In this document: positions 43,201 through 58,200 of the stretch, piece after piece
Layout of the letters: every line of letters begins with the position of its first letter
How positions within the stretch are numbered: the stretch's first letter is position 1
Assembly: GCA_964007475.1 (NCBI GenBank)
Contig: OZ023274.1
Coordinates: 85,889,936 to 85,953,935, forward strand
Direction: 5' to 3'
Source: Hybos culiciformis
Lineage: Eukaryota > Arthropoda > Insecta > Diptera > Hybotidae
DNA: 64,000 nt
Notes under the pieces: model-generated
The model's input: the letters and a program-made list of their open reading frames with translations, nothing else
Told to the model about the DNA's origin: nothing
Databases searched by the model: none
Program-made: the position numbers and the translations under genes

Positions 43201-46200
43201 CGATTGCTATTGGTCGGAGTTATAAAAGATGAGGATGTCAAAAAATTGCTAATAATGGTTGATCCAGAAACTTGGGATGAAACATTCAACAAAGGTACAA
43301 TTTTTAATTTTGCTTGAATCGAATCAGGATTTATTTATTTATATACAAATAAATATTTTAAAATTTTTAGAAGGCAAAGATGAACACAGAAAAGGACTCC
43401 TAACTATGAAAATGGCAGAAGGAGCAAAACTGCAAATGTGTTATCTGCTTCAACATTTATATGATATTCAGTTACGGCATAGAGTTGAAGCAATTATTGC
43501 TTTCTCACATGATTTCGTTGGAGATTTACAATCTGATCAACTGAGAAGATATACGGAAATTAAACAATCTGATCTACCAAGTGCAGTAGCTGCCAAAAAA
43601 ACTAGAGAGTTCCGATGTCCACCAAGAGAGCAAATGAATGTTATATTAAATTTTAAAAATCTTGAAGCCGACGATCAGGAAAACTGCACATGCGGTACAG
43701 AACTACGAGGTTCCTTATATGATTTCCATGATAGTCTAATGAAAAAGGTTTCATTGAATGCATTACAAGAACCTGAATCACCAGACGCTGCGGCCGAAGA
43801 GAAAACTTCTCGAGGGCCTATCACAAAATTATATAATTTTATTGCTGCTGTTAAAGAACTGGAAGAAGGACCCAAAGAAGAACCAGAACCTGAAAAGAAA
43901 ACCCCCGAAGAAGTATTTCGAAAAGTTTTGATCAAAACAATTGTAAGTTGGGCAGAATCATCACAAATTGAGGATCCAAAACTGGTAAGAGAGATGTTTA
44001 GTTTATTAGTTCGACAATATGATACAGTTGGCGAGTTGATCAGAGCTTTAGAGAAATGTTACATCATTAATAGTAAAACTAAGAATGATGTCGCTGAAAT
44101 GTGGGTGGGTCTTAGTCAGATTCGCGCCCTTCTTCCAGTTCAAATGAGTCAGGAAGAAGAAGAACTGATGCGAAAAAGATTATGGAAATTAGTAAATAAT
44201 CATACCTTCTTCCAACATCCAGATTTGATTCGAATTTTACGTGTCCACGAGAACGTTATGAAAGTTATGATAAATACATTGGGAAGACGTGCCCAGGCTC
44301 AGAGTGATGCACCTGCTCAAGGTGAGGAAGGAGCACCTGCAAAAGAAAAAGACACATCTCATGAAATGGTTGTGGCTTGCTGTCGTTTCTTATGTTACTT
44401 TTGTCGAACAAGTCGTCAGAACCAGAAAGCAATGTTTGATCATTTTGATTTTCTATTAGACAACTCAAATATTTTATTATCAAGACCCAGTTTAAGAGGC
44501 TCAACTCCACTAGATGTTGCTTATTCAAGTTTAATGGAAAACACAGAATTGGCACTTGCCCTGCGAGAACACTATTTAGAAAAAATCGCTGTTTACCTAT
44601 CACGTTGTGGATTGCAAAGTAATTCCGAATTAGTTGAAAAAGGTTATCCAGATTTAGGATGGGATCCAGTTGAAGGTGAACGTTATTTGGATTTCCTACG
44701 TTTTTGTGTTTGGGTGAATGGCGAAAGTGTTGATGAAAACGCTAACCTTGTCATTCGTCTTCTTATCCGACGTCCAGAATGTTTGGGACCCGCTCTAAGA
44801 GGAGAAGGAGAAGGTCTTTTCAGGGCAATCGTTGATGCCAATAAAATGTCTGAGCGTATTGCTGACAGACGTAAGTTACAGGATGAAGCTGAAGGTACCA
44901 TTGCCGGATTGAATTTCACACATCCCTTACCAGAAAGTGAGGATGATGAAGATTACATAGATACTGGAGCAGCTATCCTAAATTTCTACTGTACATTAGT
45001 CGATTTATTAGGACGTTGTGCTCCAGATACATCCGTCATTGAACAAGGAAAAAATGAAAGTCTTAGAGCTAGGGCTATCTTGAGATCATTAGTTCCTTTG
45101 GAGGACCTTCAAGGAGTCCTGAGCTTACGTTTTACTTTACTTCAAACGGCTCCTGGCGAAGAAAAGCCAAAATCAGATATGCCTTCAGGTTTAGTTCCAG
45201 GTAATAAGCAAAGTATTGTTCTTTTTCTGGAGCGTGTTTACGGAATTGAAACACAGGATTTGTTTTACAAGTTATTAGAAGAAGCTTTCCTACCAGATTT
45301 GCGTACAGCAACCATGTTAGATAAAAGTGACGGATCAGAAAGTGATATGGCTTTATCAATGAATCGTTATATGGGTAATTCGATATTACCACTTTTAATA
45401 AGTCATTCTAAATTTTACAATGAAGCTGAAAATTATGCAAGCTTATTAGATGCAACTTTACATACAGTTTATCGTTTATCTAAAAATCGGATGCTAACTA
45501 AAGGTCAAAGAGAAGCAGTATCAGATTTCCTGGTTACTCTGACAGGAAGTATGCAGCCTGCCATGTTGTTGAAGCTTTTACGTAAGCTAACAGTTGATGT
45601 TTCAAAACTTTCAGAGTATACTACTGTAGCGTTAAGAGTAAGTACACTTTTTTTAATTTCAAAGTTAAGTATAGGAAATTTATTCTTTCCAGCACCACTT
45701 TTTATCAATTCTTATAAAGTACTAGGTGCTTACACAAAAACTAAATAGGGATTTATAATATACATGAATATACATACACATAAGTTTGATTCAAATAATT
45801 AAAATAATTGCTTGGTTCACTTTATAAAAGAGAAATAATTATAATTTTCACATTTTTATTTCTACACTAAACTTTTAGCTGTTAACACTACATTATGATC
45901 GTTGTGCTAAATATTATGGATCAAGTCAAGGTCAAGGTGTTTATGGAGCTTCATCAGATGAAGAAAAAAGGCTTACAATGATGTTGTTTTCTAATATTTT
46001 CGATTCCCTTAGTAACATGGACTACGATTCGGAGCTTTTCGGTAAAGCATTGCCATGCTTGATTGCAATTGGATGTGCATTGCCCCCGGATTATAGTTTA
46101 ACAAAGAATTCCGATGAAGATTTTTACGGAAGAGCTCCAGGAGATCCAGAACAATCTCAATATAATCCATTACCTATAGACACAACTTCTGTGCAATTAG

Positions 46201-49200
46201 ATAATGATTTGCATCAAATTGTTCAAAAGTTCAGTGAACATTATCATGATGCTTGGGCGAGTCGTAAGCTAGAAGGAGGTTGGGCCCATGGTGAATCTTG
46301 GTCGGATGTTCAGAAATGCCATCCAAGATTGAAACCGTACAATACTCTTAATGATTATGTAATTTACTTAATTTTAATCATAAAAACGAAATTTTAATCA
46401 AACTAAGGTCATTGTTTCAGGAACGTGAAAGATATAAAGAGCCCGTTCGTGAAAGCTTGAAAGCTCTCTTAGCAATAGGATGGACGATCGAACATCAAGA
46501 CATGGATCAACCATTGTCGCATCGTGGCTCAACCAGAAGGCAATCGAAGCCTCAGATTGTACGTATGATTTAGTACTAACTATTATCCCAAAATCGAACT
46601 GTAGCCCAAAATTGGCATTGTGATAAATTATTTGAAATTATTTGGAAATTTTTTAAATTATTCAAAAGTGAAAAGTTTGGAAACTCTTGTTACTTAACAT
46701 TTAATATACCACGTAGTGTTTAAGCAGTACAATATTACATTTGATTTGAAACCATCACAAACATTTAATTCAAGTGGACAATTTGTATACCCTTGCTTCG
46801 CCACAGTAAATGTTTACTAATTTTTTCAGAATATGTCATAACATTGAAACAGTAAAAAAACAGCAAAAAAACAAAAAAAACTGCTCTTTATTAATAGTAT
46901 ATGCTTATGATAGAAGATATGTAGATTAACTGCAGTCAAATTCAAAAAAATAGTTAAAATCAAAAGGCAACAGTTTGAGTCAAACCACAGTTCATTTTAA
47001 TTTCGACATTTTTGTAAATATTATATTCAATCATATTACTAATCATCATTAATGTTATAAATTAATATCTGCACATTTAATTTTCTTCATTTAATATCCT
47101 GAATTCCTATATAATTATTTCCCTCCAAAATATTACTATCCGCATGAAACCTATCCCTCTGTGTTACCCGTTTTCGATTGGGAAAAACTTTTCCTAAAGT
47201 GCAGAATGAATTACAGAGTGACAGCAATGCTTTTAACTACAATCCACATCCAGTAGATATGTCTAATTTGACATTAAGCAGAGAAATGCAAAACATGGCA
47301 GAACGTCTAGCAGAAAATTCTCATGACATTTGGGCCAAAAAGAAAAAAGATGAATTAAATACGTGTGGCGGTGTAGTATCTCCGCAATTAGTTCCATATG
47401 ATCTACTCACTGACAAAGAGAAACGTAAAGACCGTGAGAGATCCCAAGAGTTTTTGAAATACTTACAATACCAAGGATATAAATTGCACAAGTAGGTTAA
47501 AATTAATTTTTATAATGGTCTTAATTAATACAAATTTGAGAATAAAAAAATTAAATTAACTTATAATGTCCGTTTAGAAAATTTCTACTTATTACTTATT
47601 AATTACTTATTAATTTATTTAATTTTAAATTAGTATTTAACATTGTTTCAAGACTTAAGATATATAAGCCTTGATATATATTTTGAATTCGAATATCTTC
47701 CAACAAACATTTTTTTTTTACTCTTTATATAGTTAAGAGGTGCAGCACAAAATACTTGTATTATTTTGTGGTTACACTTCACGATAATATTTGATTTAAA
47801 AATTGTTAGTTAAAATACCTGTACTTAAACGGCCATCACTGCTTAAGATTATTATGAAAAGAAAAGAACGTCCCAAATACTATAATAAATCAAGTTAAAA
47901 AAATTATTTAATAACTAATGAAAAAAATTTACAGACCTTCAAAAGGTGGTACAACTGAAGCTGAGGGTGGAACAACTCAAGCACCACCAGAATTACGGTT
48001 TTCATATCAGCTGCTAGAAAAACTTATCGCTTATTTGGATAGAGCAACAATTAATATGAAATTGTTGAAACCATCAGCAACATTCAGTAGAAGAACTTCA
48101 TTCAAAACTGCTTCCCGAGACATTAAATTCTTTTCAAAGGTCGTTCTACCTTTAATGGAAAAATATTTTTCTACACATCGTAACTACTTTATTGCTGTTG
48201 CTACTGCCACGAATAATGTTGGTGCAGCTTCTTTAAAAGAGAAGGAAATGGTTGCGGCACTATTCTGTAAACTAGCATCTTTGCTACGTAGTCGCTTAGC
48301 TGCTTTTGGTCCTGACATTCGAATCACCGTAAGATGTTTACAAGTTTTAGTGAAAGGTATTGATGCCAAATCTTTAGTCAAAAATTGTCCTGAATTTATT
48401 CGAACATCAATGCTAACATTTTTCAATAATACTGCCGATGACTTAATGAATACTATAGGAAATTTACAGGATGGAAAATACAGTCATTTACGTGGCACTC
48501 ATCTTAAAACTTCAACTTCTTTAGGATATGTTAATATGGTAATTCTACCAGTTTTAACGGCAATGTTTGACCATTTAGCATCCTGTGATTATGGTAGTGA
48601 TCTTTTACGTAAGTTGTCTCAAATCTTTTATTTCATATTTAATTCATATATATACGTACATACAATACACATGACATTACAGACATACATTTGTAGTTAT
48701 TATTATATTTGTAGTTTTTATTATATAGTTATAACACTAATCAGACTAGTTTATTAAAGATTAATAATAATTCATCAAAAATTTTTTAGTTGATGAAATT
48801 CAAGTAGCATCCTATAAAATTTTGGCCGCTTTATATCAACTAGGTGTTGACCATAGTTTACATCATGAACGAAAATATCTAAAAACTGAGATCGAACGAC
48901 ACAAGCCGGTAAATATTTTAAATAAATTTCATATTATTTTGCAAATCTCAATATATTTTTTTAATACTAGAATTTGGGATCATGTTTGGGAGCTTTCAGT
49001 GCTTGTTTCCCAGTTGCTTACCTTGAACCACATCTCAATAAGCATAATCAGTTTTCACTTTTAAATCGCATCGCTGATCATTCGCTAGAAGCTCAAGATA
49101 TAATGGTTAAAATGGAGACAGCTATGCCAAACTTAGAAACTATTTTGGGTGAAGTTGATGCTTTCACCGAATCTGATAAAACTTATGTAGAAGGATCCCA

Positions 49201-52200
49201 CATAATTGATGTAATTCTACCTTTACTTTGTTCTTATTTACCATTTTGGTGGGCACAAGGACCAGATAATGTTAGTCCGACAAGTGGGAACCATGTAACT
49301 ATGGTTACCGCTGACCATATGAATGGTCTGCTAAAGAATGTTTTAAAAATGATTAAGAAAAATATTGGTAATGATAATGCAGCATGGATGACGAGAATTG
49401 CAGCATACACTCAACAAATTATCATAAACAGTTCCGAAGAATTATTAGTGGATCCATTCCTCCCATTGGCAGAACGAGTAAAGAAACGGACCGAGAACAT
49501 GTCCCACAAAGAAGAAAGTATGCGAGGTTTTTTGAAATCAGCCACCGATGATACTTCCCAAGTTGAAGCACAATTACAAGAAGACTGGAATCTTTTAGTT
49601 CGTGATATTTATTCATTCTATCCATTACTTATAAAATATGTTGATCTTCAACGCAGTCATTGGCTAAAAGATAATGTTCCCGAAGCAGAGGAACTTTATA
49701 ATTATATAGCTGAAATATTTAATATTTGGTCCAAATCTCAATATTTCCTCAAAGAGGAACAGAATTTCATTTCGGCCAATGAAATTGATAATATGGCTCT
49801 AATAATGCCAACCGCAACACGGCGATCCGCTAACATCTCAGAAGGTGCACCAGCAGCTGGTGGTAAAGTTAAAAAGAAAAAGAAAAATCGTGATAAAAAG
49901 CGTGATAAGGATAAAGAAATTCAAGCTAGCTTAATGGTGGCATGTCTTAAACGTCTACTACCTGTAGGTTTAAATTTATTTGCTGGCCGTGAGCAAGAAT
50001 TAGTTCAGCACTGCAAAGATCGTTATCTTAAGAAAATGCCAGAATATGATGTTATTGAATTTGCTAGAAACCAATTAACACTGCCAGATAAATTAGATCC
50101 ATCTGACGAAATGTCGTGGCAACATTATTTATATTCCAAATTGGGTAAGAAAGAAGAAATAATAGAAGAAGCTTTAGTTGAAAAGAGTCCAAATACTAAT
50201 GAGAAAAAAGATAAAACTGAAGAAAAAGTTGATCGAATTGTAGCAATGGCAAAAGTATTATTCGGTTTGCACATGGTAAGGGTCTAGCATGTAATAATGA
50301 TTTTTATTATTTATAGTTAATTAGATATTAGATTTATTTCATATTTTTTTATGAGTTTTTATAAAGTTTAACTAGACTAGACTTTCTAAATCACTACTCA
50401 GCAACTTAATGTTTAAACTCAGACATTCTTCAATTTTTAATTTCAATGTTGTGCAGGATAAGATTTTCTTGAAGTTGGAGCTATAGTTAAGCGTTGAAAA
50501 TAAATTCCAAAACTAAAATTGAAATTATTTTAAATTCAATAATAAATTTATCAACAAGTATATGAAAATGAAGTTAACTTTTATTACTTACGGCTCTTAC
50601 CGTTGAAACAGCTCTTACCATTATAATTTCTCGTGTAAGTATGCTAGTACCGCAGCTCTTATCGCATCTCCTTGATAATAGAAAATTAAATTTTTTTTAT
50701 CTATATTTTGACATAATGATCCTGTGATTTTGTTAGTTTTATGTAAAAGATATTTATCTTATTTACTTTCTTTAAATTAGAATAAAAGTAATTTACCATA
50801 ATTACAGTTTTATGAAAAAAATTAATTTACGTGTCTGGAATTATTATATTATAATAAAAAGTTAGTTAATTCTTTTTTTTAATTTTTTGGTTTTATTTTT
50901 TTGCCACTTTAGATTGATCATCCACAACACCAAAGTAGAAATGTTTATAAAAGTTGTGTCTCTATTCAAAGAAAACGTGCTGTAATTGCTTGTTTCAGAC
51001 AAGTGTCTCTTCACTCACTTCCAAGGTTTTAATTTTTTACTATTATTATTTTGTTTCAATTAATTCAATTAATTATAATTTCCAATTAATTTGGATGGCT
51101 TAATTTATTTATTTTAATACAATTCATAACCATTTAACCAACATCAATACGTGTATTAATATTTATCCTACTAATCAATTTAATATGTCTTTTTTCATAT
51201 CACTAATAAGGCCACACGTCCAAAACAAAAAAGAAGTAACTGGAGTCATGTTCTAACAATGGCTAGAAAGCAAGCCGCTATGAATTGCTTAAGAGCTAAA
51301 CACCTTTATAGATTCAGCAGGTTATTAATCAAATACCTAAATAATCATGAAAACTATAAAGTGGTGCTGTTTCTATAAAACTTAAAATAAAATTAATATT
51401 GATTAAGTTTATTTGCGAAAAAATTTCTCAACGCAATTAAATTAATTATAGAAAACAAAAAAAGAATGCTACAACGCCACTTTAGTTTTTATAATATTGT
51501 TCTAACAATTTTAAGCTTTCTCCTTAATAACTTTACCGAAATAATATTCAGAAATAAATAATCTAAAATAATTTATTTTCTTTCTTAAAAAATAATTAAA
51601 AAAAAAAAAAAATTATAGACATCGCGCTTGTAACATCTTTGCCCGTTCCTACTATGAATTATGGTTGCAAGAAGAAAATGTTGGACAAGAAATTATGATT
51701 GAGGATTTAACTCAATCATTTGAAGATTCTGAAAAATCTAAGAAAGATGAAGAAGAAGTTGAAGGTAAACCAGATCCGCTAACACAATTGGTAACAACTT
51801 TTTGTCGTGGCGCCATGACAGAAAGAAGTGGAGCATTACAAGAAGATCCTTTGTATATGTCATATGCTCAAATTGCTGCCAAGTCGTGTGGTGAAGAAGA
51901 GGAAGAGGGCGGAGATGAAGAAGGCGGCGGTGGCGAGGAAGGTGAAAGTAATATTCATGTAAGCATAAAAAATAAGAAATATATTTACAAATAATATATT
52001 TTGTTTTGTTAAGATTTAATTTTAATGTTGTAGGACCAAATCCTATCAATATAAAAAATTAATCTTTTAAAACATTTTTTTTTTTGTATATAACTCAAAC
52101 TAATTTTAATAAGCTTAGCTTAAATTCTATTTAACACATAATATATATGAACTACTACATAATATTTTTAATAAATATTTTTATCTTATTTTATTGTGCT

Positions 52201-55200
52201 AATAATTAAGAAAAATATAAGTATGGAAAAATTAATGGTAAGAGGTTTTTTGATTGCCAAAAAAAATGTAATTTAAATATTTTTTTGATATTAAAAACTG
52301 TGTTAAAATTTTAATTTTATAAATTTATAGCTAATAATTTTGTTTCTGTAAGTAAATAATTTTATGTTTTGATATTTTAATTTATTTTTTTTGAATTTTT
52401 ATTTTGTATATAAAATGATCTAGTATCTAAAAATTATTTCAAATACAAGTATCGATTAATCGAAGTTCCTTTTTCGATATGGTCGATTGATTTCCTTAAT
52501 AATTTTACCATCGTAAAATAAAATTTATTATATAATTCAAGACTGTCATTTAGGGATCAAATTATTTACAAATGAAAATTTAAAATTTCCTAATCATTTT
52601 TTAACTATACAGACTATTTTCTGTCTTAATTTCTTATAATTTTTTTTTTTTTATACGAAAAAAAAATCAAAATCAAAAAAATTATTAATGTTTATTTGAA
52701 ACATTCAATTTTCGTTTAGGAACAAGAAATGGAAAAACAAAAATTACTCTTCCATCAAGCTCGTTTATCAAATCGTGGAGTCGCTGAAATGGTTTTACTT
52801 CATATATCGGCATCAAAAGGTGTTCCTTCGGAAATGGTTATGACCACATTAAATTTAGGTATTTCTATATTACGTGGTGGTAATATTGAAATCCAACATG
52901 GTATGTTAAATCATTTAAAAGAAAAAAAAGATGTTGGATTCTTTACATCAATTGCTGGTTTAATGAATTCGTGCAGTGTTTTGGATTTAGATGCATTCGA
53001 ACGTAACACAAAAGCAGAAGGTTAGATTAATAATTGTTGAATATATTTAATGTTTTAAAGTGATTTGTATTATATCTAAACCATCCAAATTATATCCTAT
53101 TTCCAGAAAATCTTTATTCCTTTGTATGTCCTTATGTTGTTGCAACGATCATTAATCGAAAAACAAAAAAAAGTATTTTTTTTTTTTTATATGTTATTTA
53201 TTCTATTTATTTAGTTAGTATGACTATTGGTTGAATTTTCAAAATTTTCTTATCTTTTAACTACATATATATGTAATATGTATATCTGTGATTGCAACTA
53301 TTTTATTCGTTAGGAAAAATTAATAAATTCTTAACGAATATGGTTAACTAAATTTTCAAAGTGACGCAACTATTTATAAAAAGAATTTAGTGTGCTTGAT
53401 TGAAATAATTTTTTTTAATTAAAAAACCGAAATTAAATTTTTTTTATATAGAAATTATTTGTTTTGAACTGATCGGAAACTTTAATTTTTTGAATCAAGA
53501 GTTGCAATTGTACACTATAAAATAATAAAATAAGAAATCTCTAGTTTTAAATTTAAAATAATTTAATAAATTTTCTCAGTTGAAAATCAAACATTTCAAT
53601 TAAAAAAATATTCAAAGCAAGAGCTCGGAGAGAAAAAAATTCAATTTCATTTAACAGAAGAAAATATAGTAAATTTTCACATATTCCACTATGTTATGAA
53701 AAAATCGAACAAATATCGGCAATTAAAAAAATTCTTTGTTGAATCCAAATCAAGGACAGAAATTCTTTTTTTGTAGTAAGGCGTGAATAATATTTTTTAC
53801 CATCCATTTATTAACTTTTAGCCCATTAATATTCCGAATATATGACACTATTAATAAATATTTAGCTCTATGTATTTCAGAATCTATAAACTAGAGGCTT
53901 TTGATGAGATGAATTAGGTATAGAAAACAACATTGCGATAAATTTTTTTAATAATATGTAATTGAATTCGAAACAATATTTTTCAGTATTTAATTTTTTT
54001 TTCACCAAACTTATTTTACAATTTCTCATTCTTTACAAAATTCTACTTTTAATTTTAATGACGTATATGTAAGTTTCCGGAGATGCAGCAATGAATGAAA
54101 GACAAAAATGTGTATAGAATATGCAGATAATTTCGTCAATTTAATTAGGAAAGTGGAAAATTTCTGCAAAAGGAATTCAAAATTAAAAAACTTAAGAAAA
54201 GCTTTAGAAATTTAGAATATTGGAATTTTGTCTCCAATTATTTCACTATTATTTTAATTGTAACTACACTGTATTGTAATGGTCTATTTTAAAGTAAAAA
54301 AAAAAAAAAGGCTTTATGTAAAATTTGTAAAATACTAACATTTTTGGTATCGTACACTTAACCGATTAATGTAAGTAGAAGTCATTTATTTTTCCAATTT
54401 TTCATGAAAATCCTAACTTATTATTTTATTTTATGTTTATTTTTTCATGTTATCTACAACGACCTAAACACATTTTATACAAAAATAATACATTTCCTTC
54501 TCAAAATTATAACATTTCCATAATCAAAATTCAAACATAAAACACAATCAAAACAAATAAATATTTATTTAAAAATTATAAACTTTTTCTATTGGCATGA
54601 ATATATGAATGTTAAATAAAAATGAAATGTATATTTTTATTTGTTTTACAATTTGTGTTAATGTTTCTGTAATTAACTTTTAATCATTTCCAAAAATTTC
54701 CTCCTTTTCCTTGAACAAAACCCATGGTTTGATTTAATACTTTTTTTTGGAAAACTTGAAAAACAAGAATTCATTCCTGCGGTCCTAATAGGTTTAGGCG
54801 TTGGATCAGAAGGTGCTGCCGGTGAGAAGAATATGCACGATGCCGAGTTCACATGTGCTTTATTCCGTTTTATTCAATTGACTTGTGAAGGTCACAATTT
54901 AGGTAAGAAATAGTTTATAAGTTAAGAAAAAAACTTTCTTTTTTTTTTTTCATAAAATTTAAGAACTCCAGATTTATAACAAACACCTAAGTATAAAAAA
55001 AAACATTTTTTAAATTGAGAATGAAAAATTTATCTGAAGATTTGTGTTAAATATTTTTAAAGACCTCAGAAGATATAAACGATATAATTTTTCTCCCCGG
55101 TGTCAAGTTTTTTTAAAAACTGGGTTATTCCATACATAAACATAAATCACTATGAAGTGTAACAGCTATACTATACTGTTTTTAATTTATCTTTTGCATC

Positions 55201-58200
55201 TTAGTTAAATTTGATCTCAAAGTGAAAATCCCCCAAAAATAATTAAATTAAATTATAAATAAAACGAGTATTTTTCTTTAGAATGGCAAAATTATTTGAG
55301 AACACAAGCTGGTAATACAACAACTGTAAACGTAGTAATTTGTACAGTCGATTATTTGTTGCGATTACAAGAATCAATTATGGATTTCTATTGGCATTAT
55401 TCAAGCAAGGTTTGATTAATTTAAACTTAATACCTATACTAAGAAACTTTTATTATCAAATTTATTTTTTTCTTTACAAAAATTACATTTATAGGAAATT
55501 ATTGATCCAGCTGGAAAAGCAAATTTCTTCAAAGCTATTGGTGTGGCAAGTCAGGTATTCAACACCTTGACTGAAGTAATTCAAGGTCCTTGTATTCAAA
55601 ATCAGCAAGCATTAGCACATTCGAGATTGTGGGATGCTGTTGGAGGTTTTTTGTTTTTATTCTCACACATGCAAGAAAAACTCTCAAAACATGCAAGCCA
55701 AGTCGACTTACTAAAGGAATTATTAAATCTACAAAAAGACATGATTACAATGATGTTATCAATGCTGGAAGGCAATATTGTAAATGGTAAGAATCCATAA
55801 GTATCTAACATATATCAAAAAACGATCGAATCTAGGCCAACCGAAGGGCTCCAGGCAATGGCTTGAGTTGCAAGTCTTTTATACCGTCTCTGTAATTTAA
55901 TCATTTATCAAAATTTACAACACTCTATTTTAGGTACGATCGGTAAGCAGATGGTAGACACGCTGGTTGAATCGGCTGGAAATGTAGAACTAATTCTCAA
56001 ATATTTCGATCAATTTTTGAAATTGAAAGTTTTAATTGACTCTCCAGGTTTCCAAGAAATTGATCCTAATAACGAAGGCTGGGTCACACCGAAAGATTTC
56101 CGAGATAAAATGGAACAGCAAAAGACTTATACAATGTAAGAATTTGCTCAAATAATCATAATTATACAATCAATCACACTATTTTTTTTTTCTTACAGAG
56201 AAGAGATGGATTTCCTCTTAGCCTGCTGTGAACGCAATCATGAAGGTAAAATTGATTATGCAACATTTGTGGATCAATTCCATGAGCCCTCTAAAGAAAT
56301 CGGTTTTAATTTGGCTGTTCTGTTAACAAATTTAAGTGAACATATGCCTAGTGAGCCAAGGCTAGCACGTTTCTTAGAAACAGCAACTTCTGTATTGGAT
56401 TATTTCGCTCCATTTTTAGGGCGTATTGAAATTTTAGGTAGTTCAAAAAGAATTGAACGTGTCTATTTTGAAATCAAAGAATCAAACATTGAACAATGGG
56501 AAAAACCTCAGATTAAAGAATCTAAACGGGCATTCTTCTACTCAATAGTTACAGAGGGCGACAAAGAGAAATTAGAAGCATTCGTCAATTTTTGTGAAGA
56601 TGCTATTTTTGAAATGCAACATGCTTCTGCTTTAATGTCAACAGATGAAGATGGTGGAAATGTGAAACGTGACGCAACTTATAGTTCTTATATAAGTGAA
56701 GAAGAGGAAGAACGTGCCGCCAAAGATCCGATTCGCCGAACTATTAAAGGAGTCAAAGATGGGCTTAAGTACTTTATTGTAATGTTGAGTCCAGCCAATT
56801 TAAAACATCAAATTAACGTTATGCAAACTAAAACTTTTCCTGAGTTAATAATTGGATTTTTCAAAATGATATTTTATGCATTTTATTATACTGGTTACGG
56901 AAATGCAATGGTTGTGAAATATTTGTTGGGTATTTTATTAAATTTAATGCGAGGACCCGCACAGGAAGAAGCTGAAGAAGTTGTTATTGAAGAAGAAAAA
57001 GTAATGACCAGAGCACTGCCAGCTCTACCACAAGAAGAACCTCCTGGAACCGTCCAAGCATTTGGTATGGATATCAGTAAAGAAGAAAATGGTCAATATA
57101 AGGTGGCAATACATGAATCACCAGGATTGAGCCCAACATCTTCTGTTGAAGAAACTGGCGAAAGCTCTCCTGAAGAAGGCATTGCCGCACAGGCGATGGA
57201 TGGAACCGTTTTAGAAGGAATAGAGGGTCAAGAACAACCTATGACTTTGGTAGATTTACTTGGCGGTGATGTTGCCAAACGTCAAGCCCAAGAGCGGCAA
57301 GAAGCTCAGAAGGTTCAAGAAGCTGCAATGGCATCCATCGAAGCCGAAGCAAAACGTTCTTCAACAACAACGACGGAACCTTCAGCTGTTAGTCAAATTG
57401 ACTTTTCTGGCTATTCGAAAAAAGCAGTTAGCTTCTTAGCTCGTAACTTCTACACTCTTAAATGGATTGCGTTAATTCTAGCTTTTAGCATCAATTTCAT
57501 GCTTCTCTTCTATAAAGTTACAACGCTTGGAGAAGACGAAGATGCTGATGATGAGGCCGACATTATTTTAGGTGGCTCTGGATCAGGTGCTGGGTTGGGC
57601 GGTTCAGGATTCGGTTCTGGTGAAGGATCTGGTGAAGGTGAAGAAGATGAAGAATCTCAAGAAACGGTAGAAGTTGGCGAAGACTACTTTTATATAGAAC
57701 ACGCTTTAAGGATATCAGCAATTCTGCACAGTATAGCTTCATTAGCAATGTTAATAGCATATTATCATCTAAAAGTTCCATTGGCTATATTCAAAAGAGA
57801 AAAGGAAATTGCCCGACGACTTGAGTTTGATGGATTATTTATTGCGGAACAACCGGAAGATGATGACTTTAAATCACATTGGGACAAACTGGTAATATCA
57901 GCGAAATCCTTTCCGGTAAACTATTGGGATAAATTTGTTAAAAAAAAAGTACGTCAAAAATATAGTGAAACATATGATTTCGATTCCATATCAAACCTTT
58001 TGGGTATGGAAAAAAGTGCATTTACTGCTCACGAAGAAGATTCAGAGAGTGGTGGCATAGTTAAATTTATTTTGAACATTGATTGGAGATATCAAATTTG
58101 GAAAGCTGGAGTTACCATTACTGATAATGCTTTTCTTTATTCACTTTGGTATTTTATATTTTCCGTTATGGGAAATTTCAACAATTTTTTCTTTGCTGCT

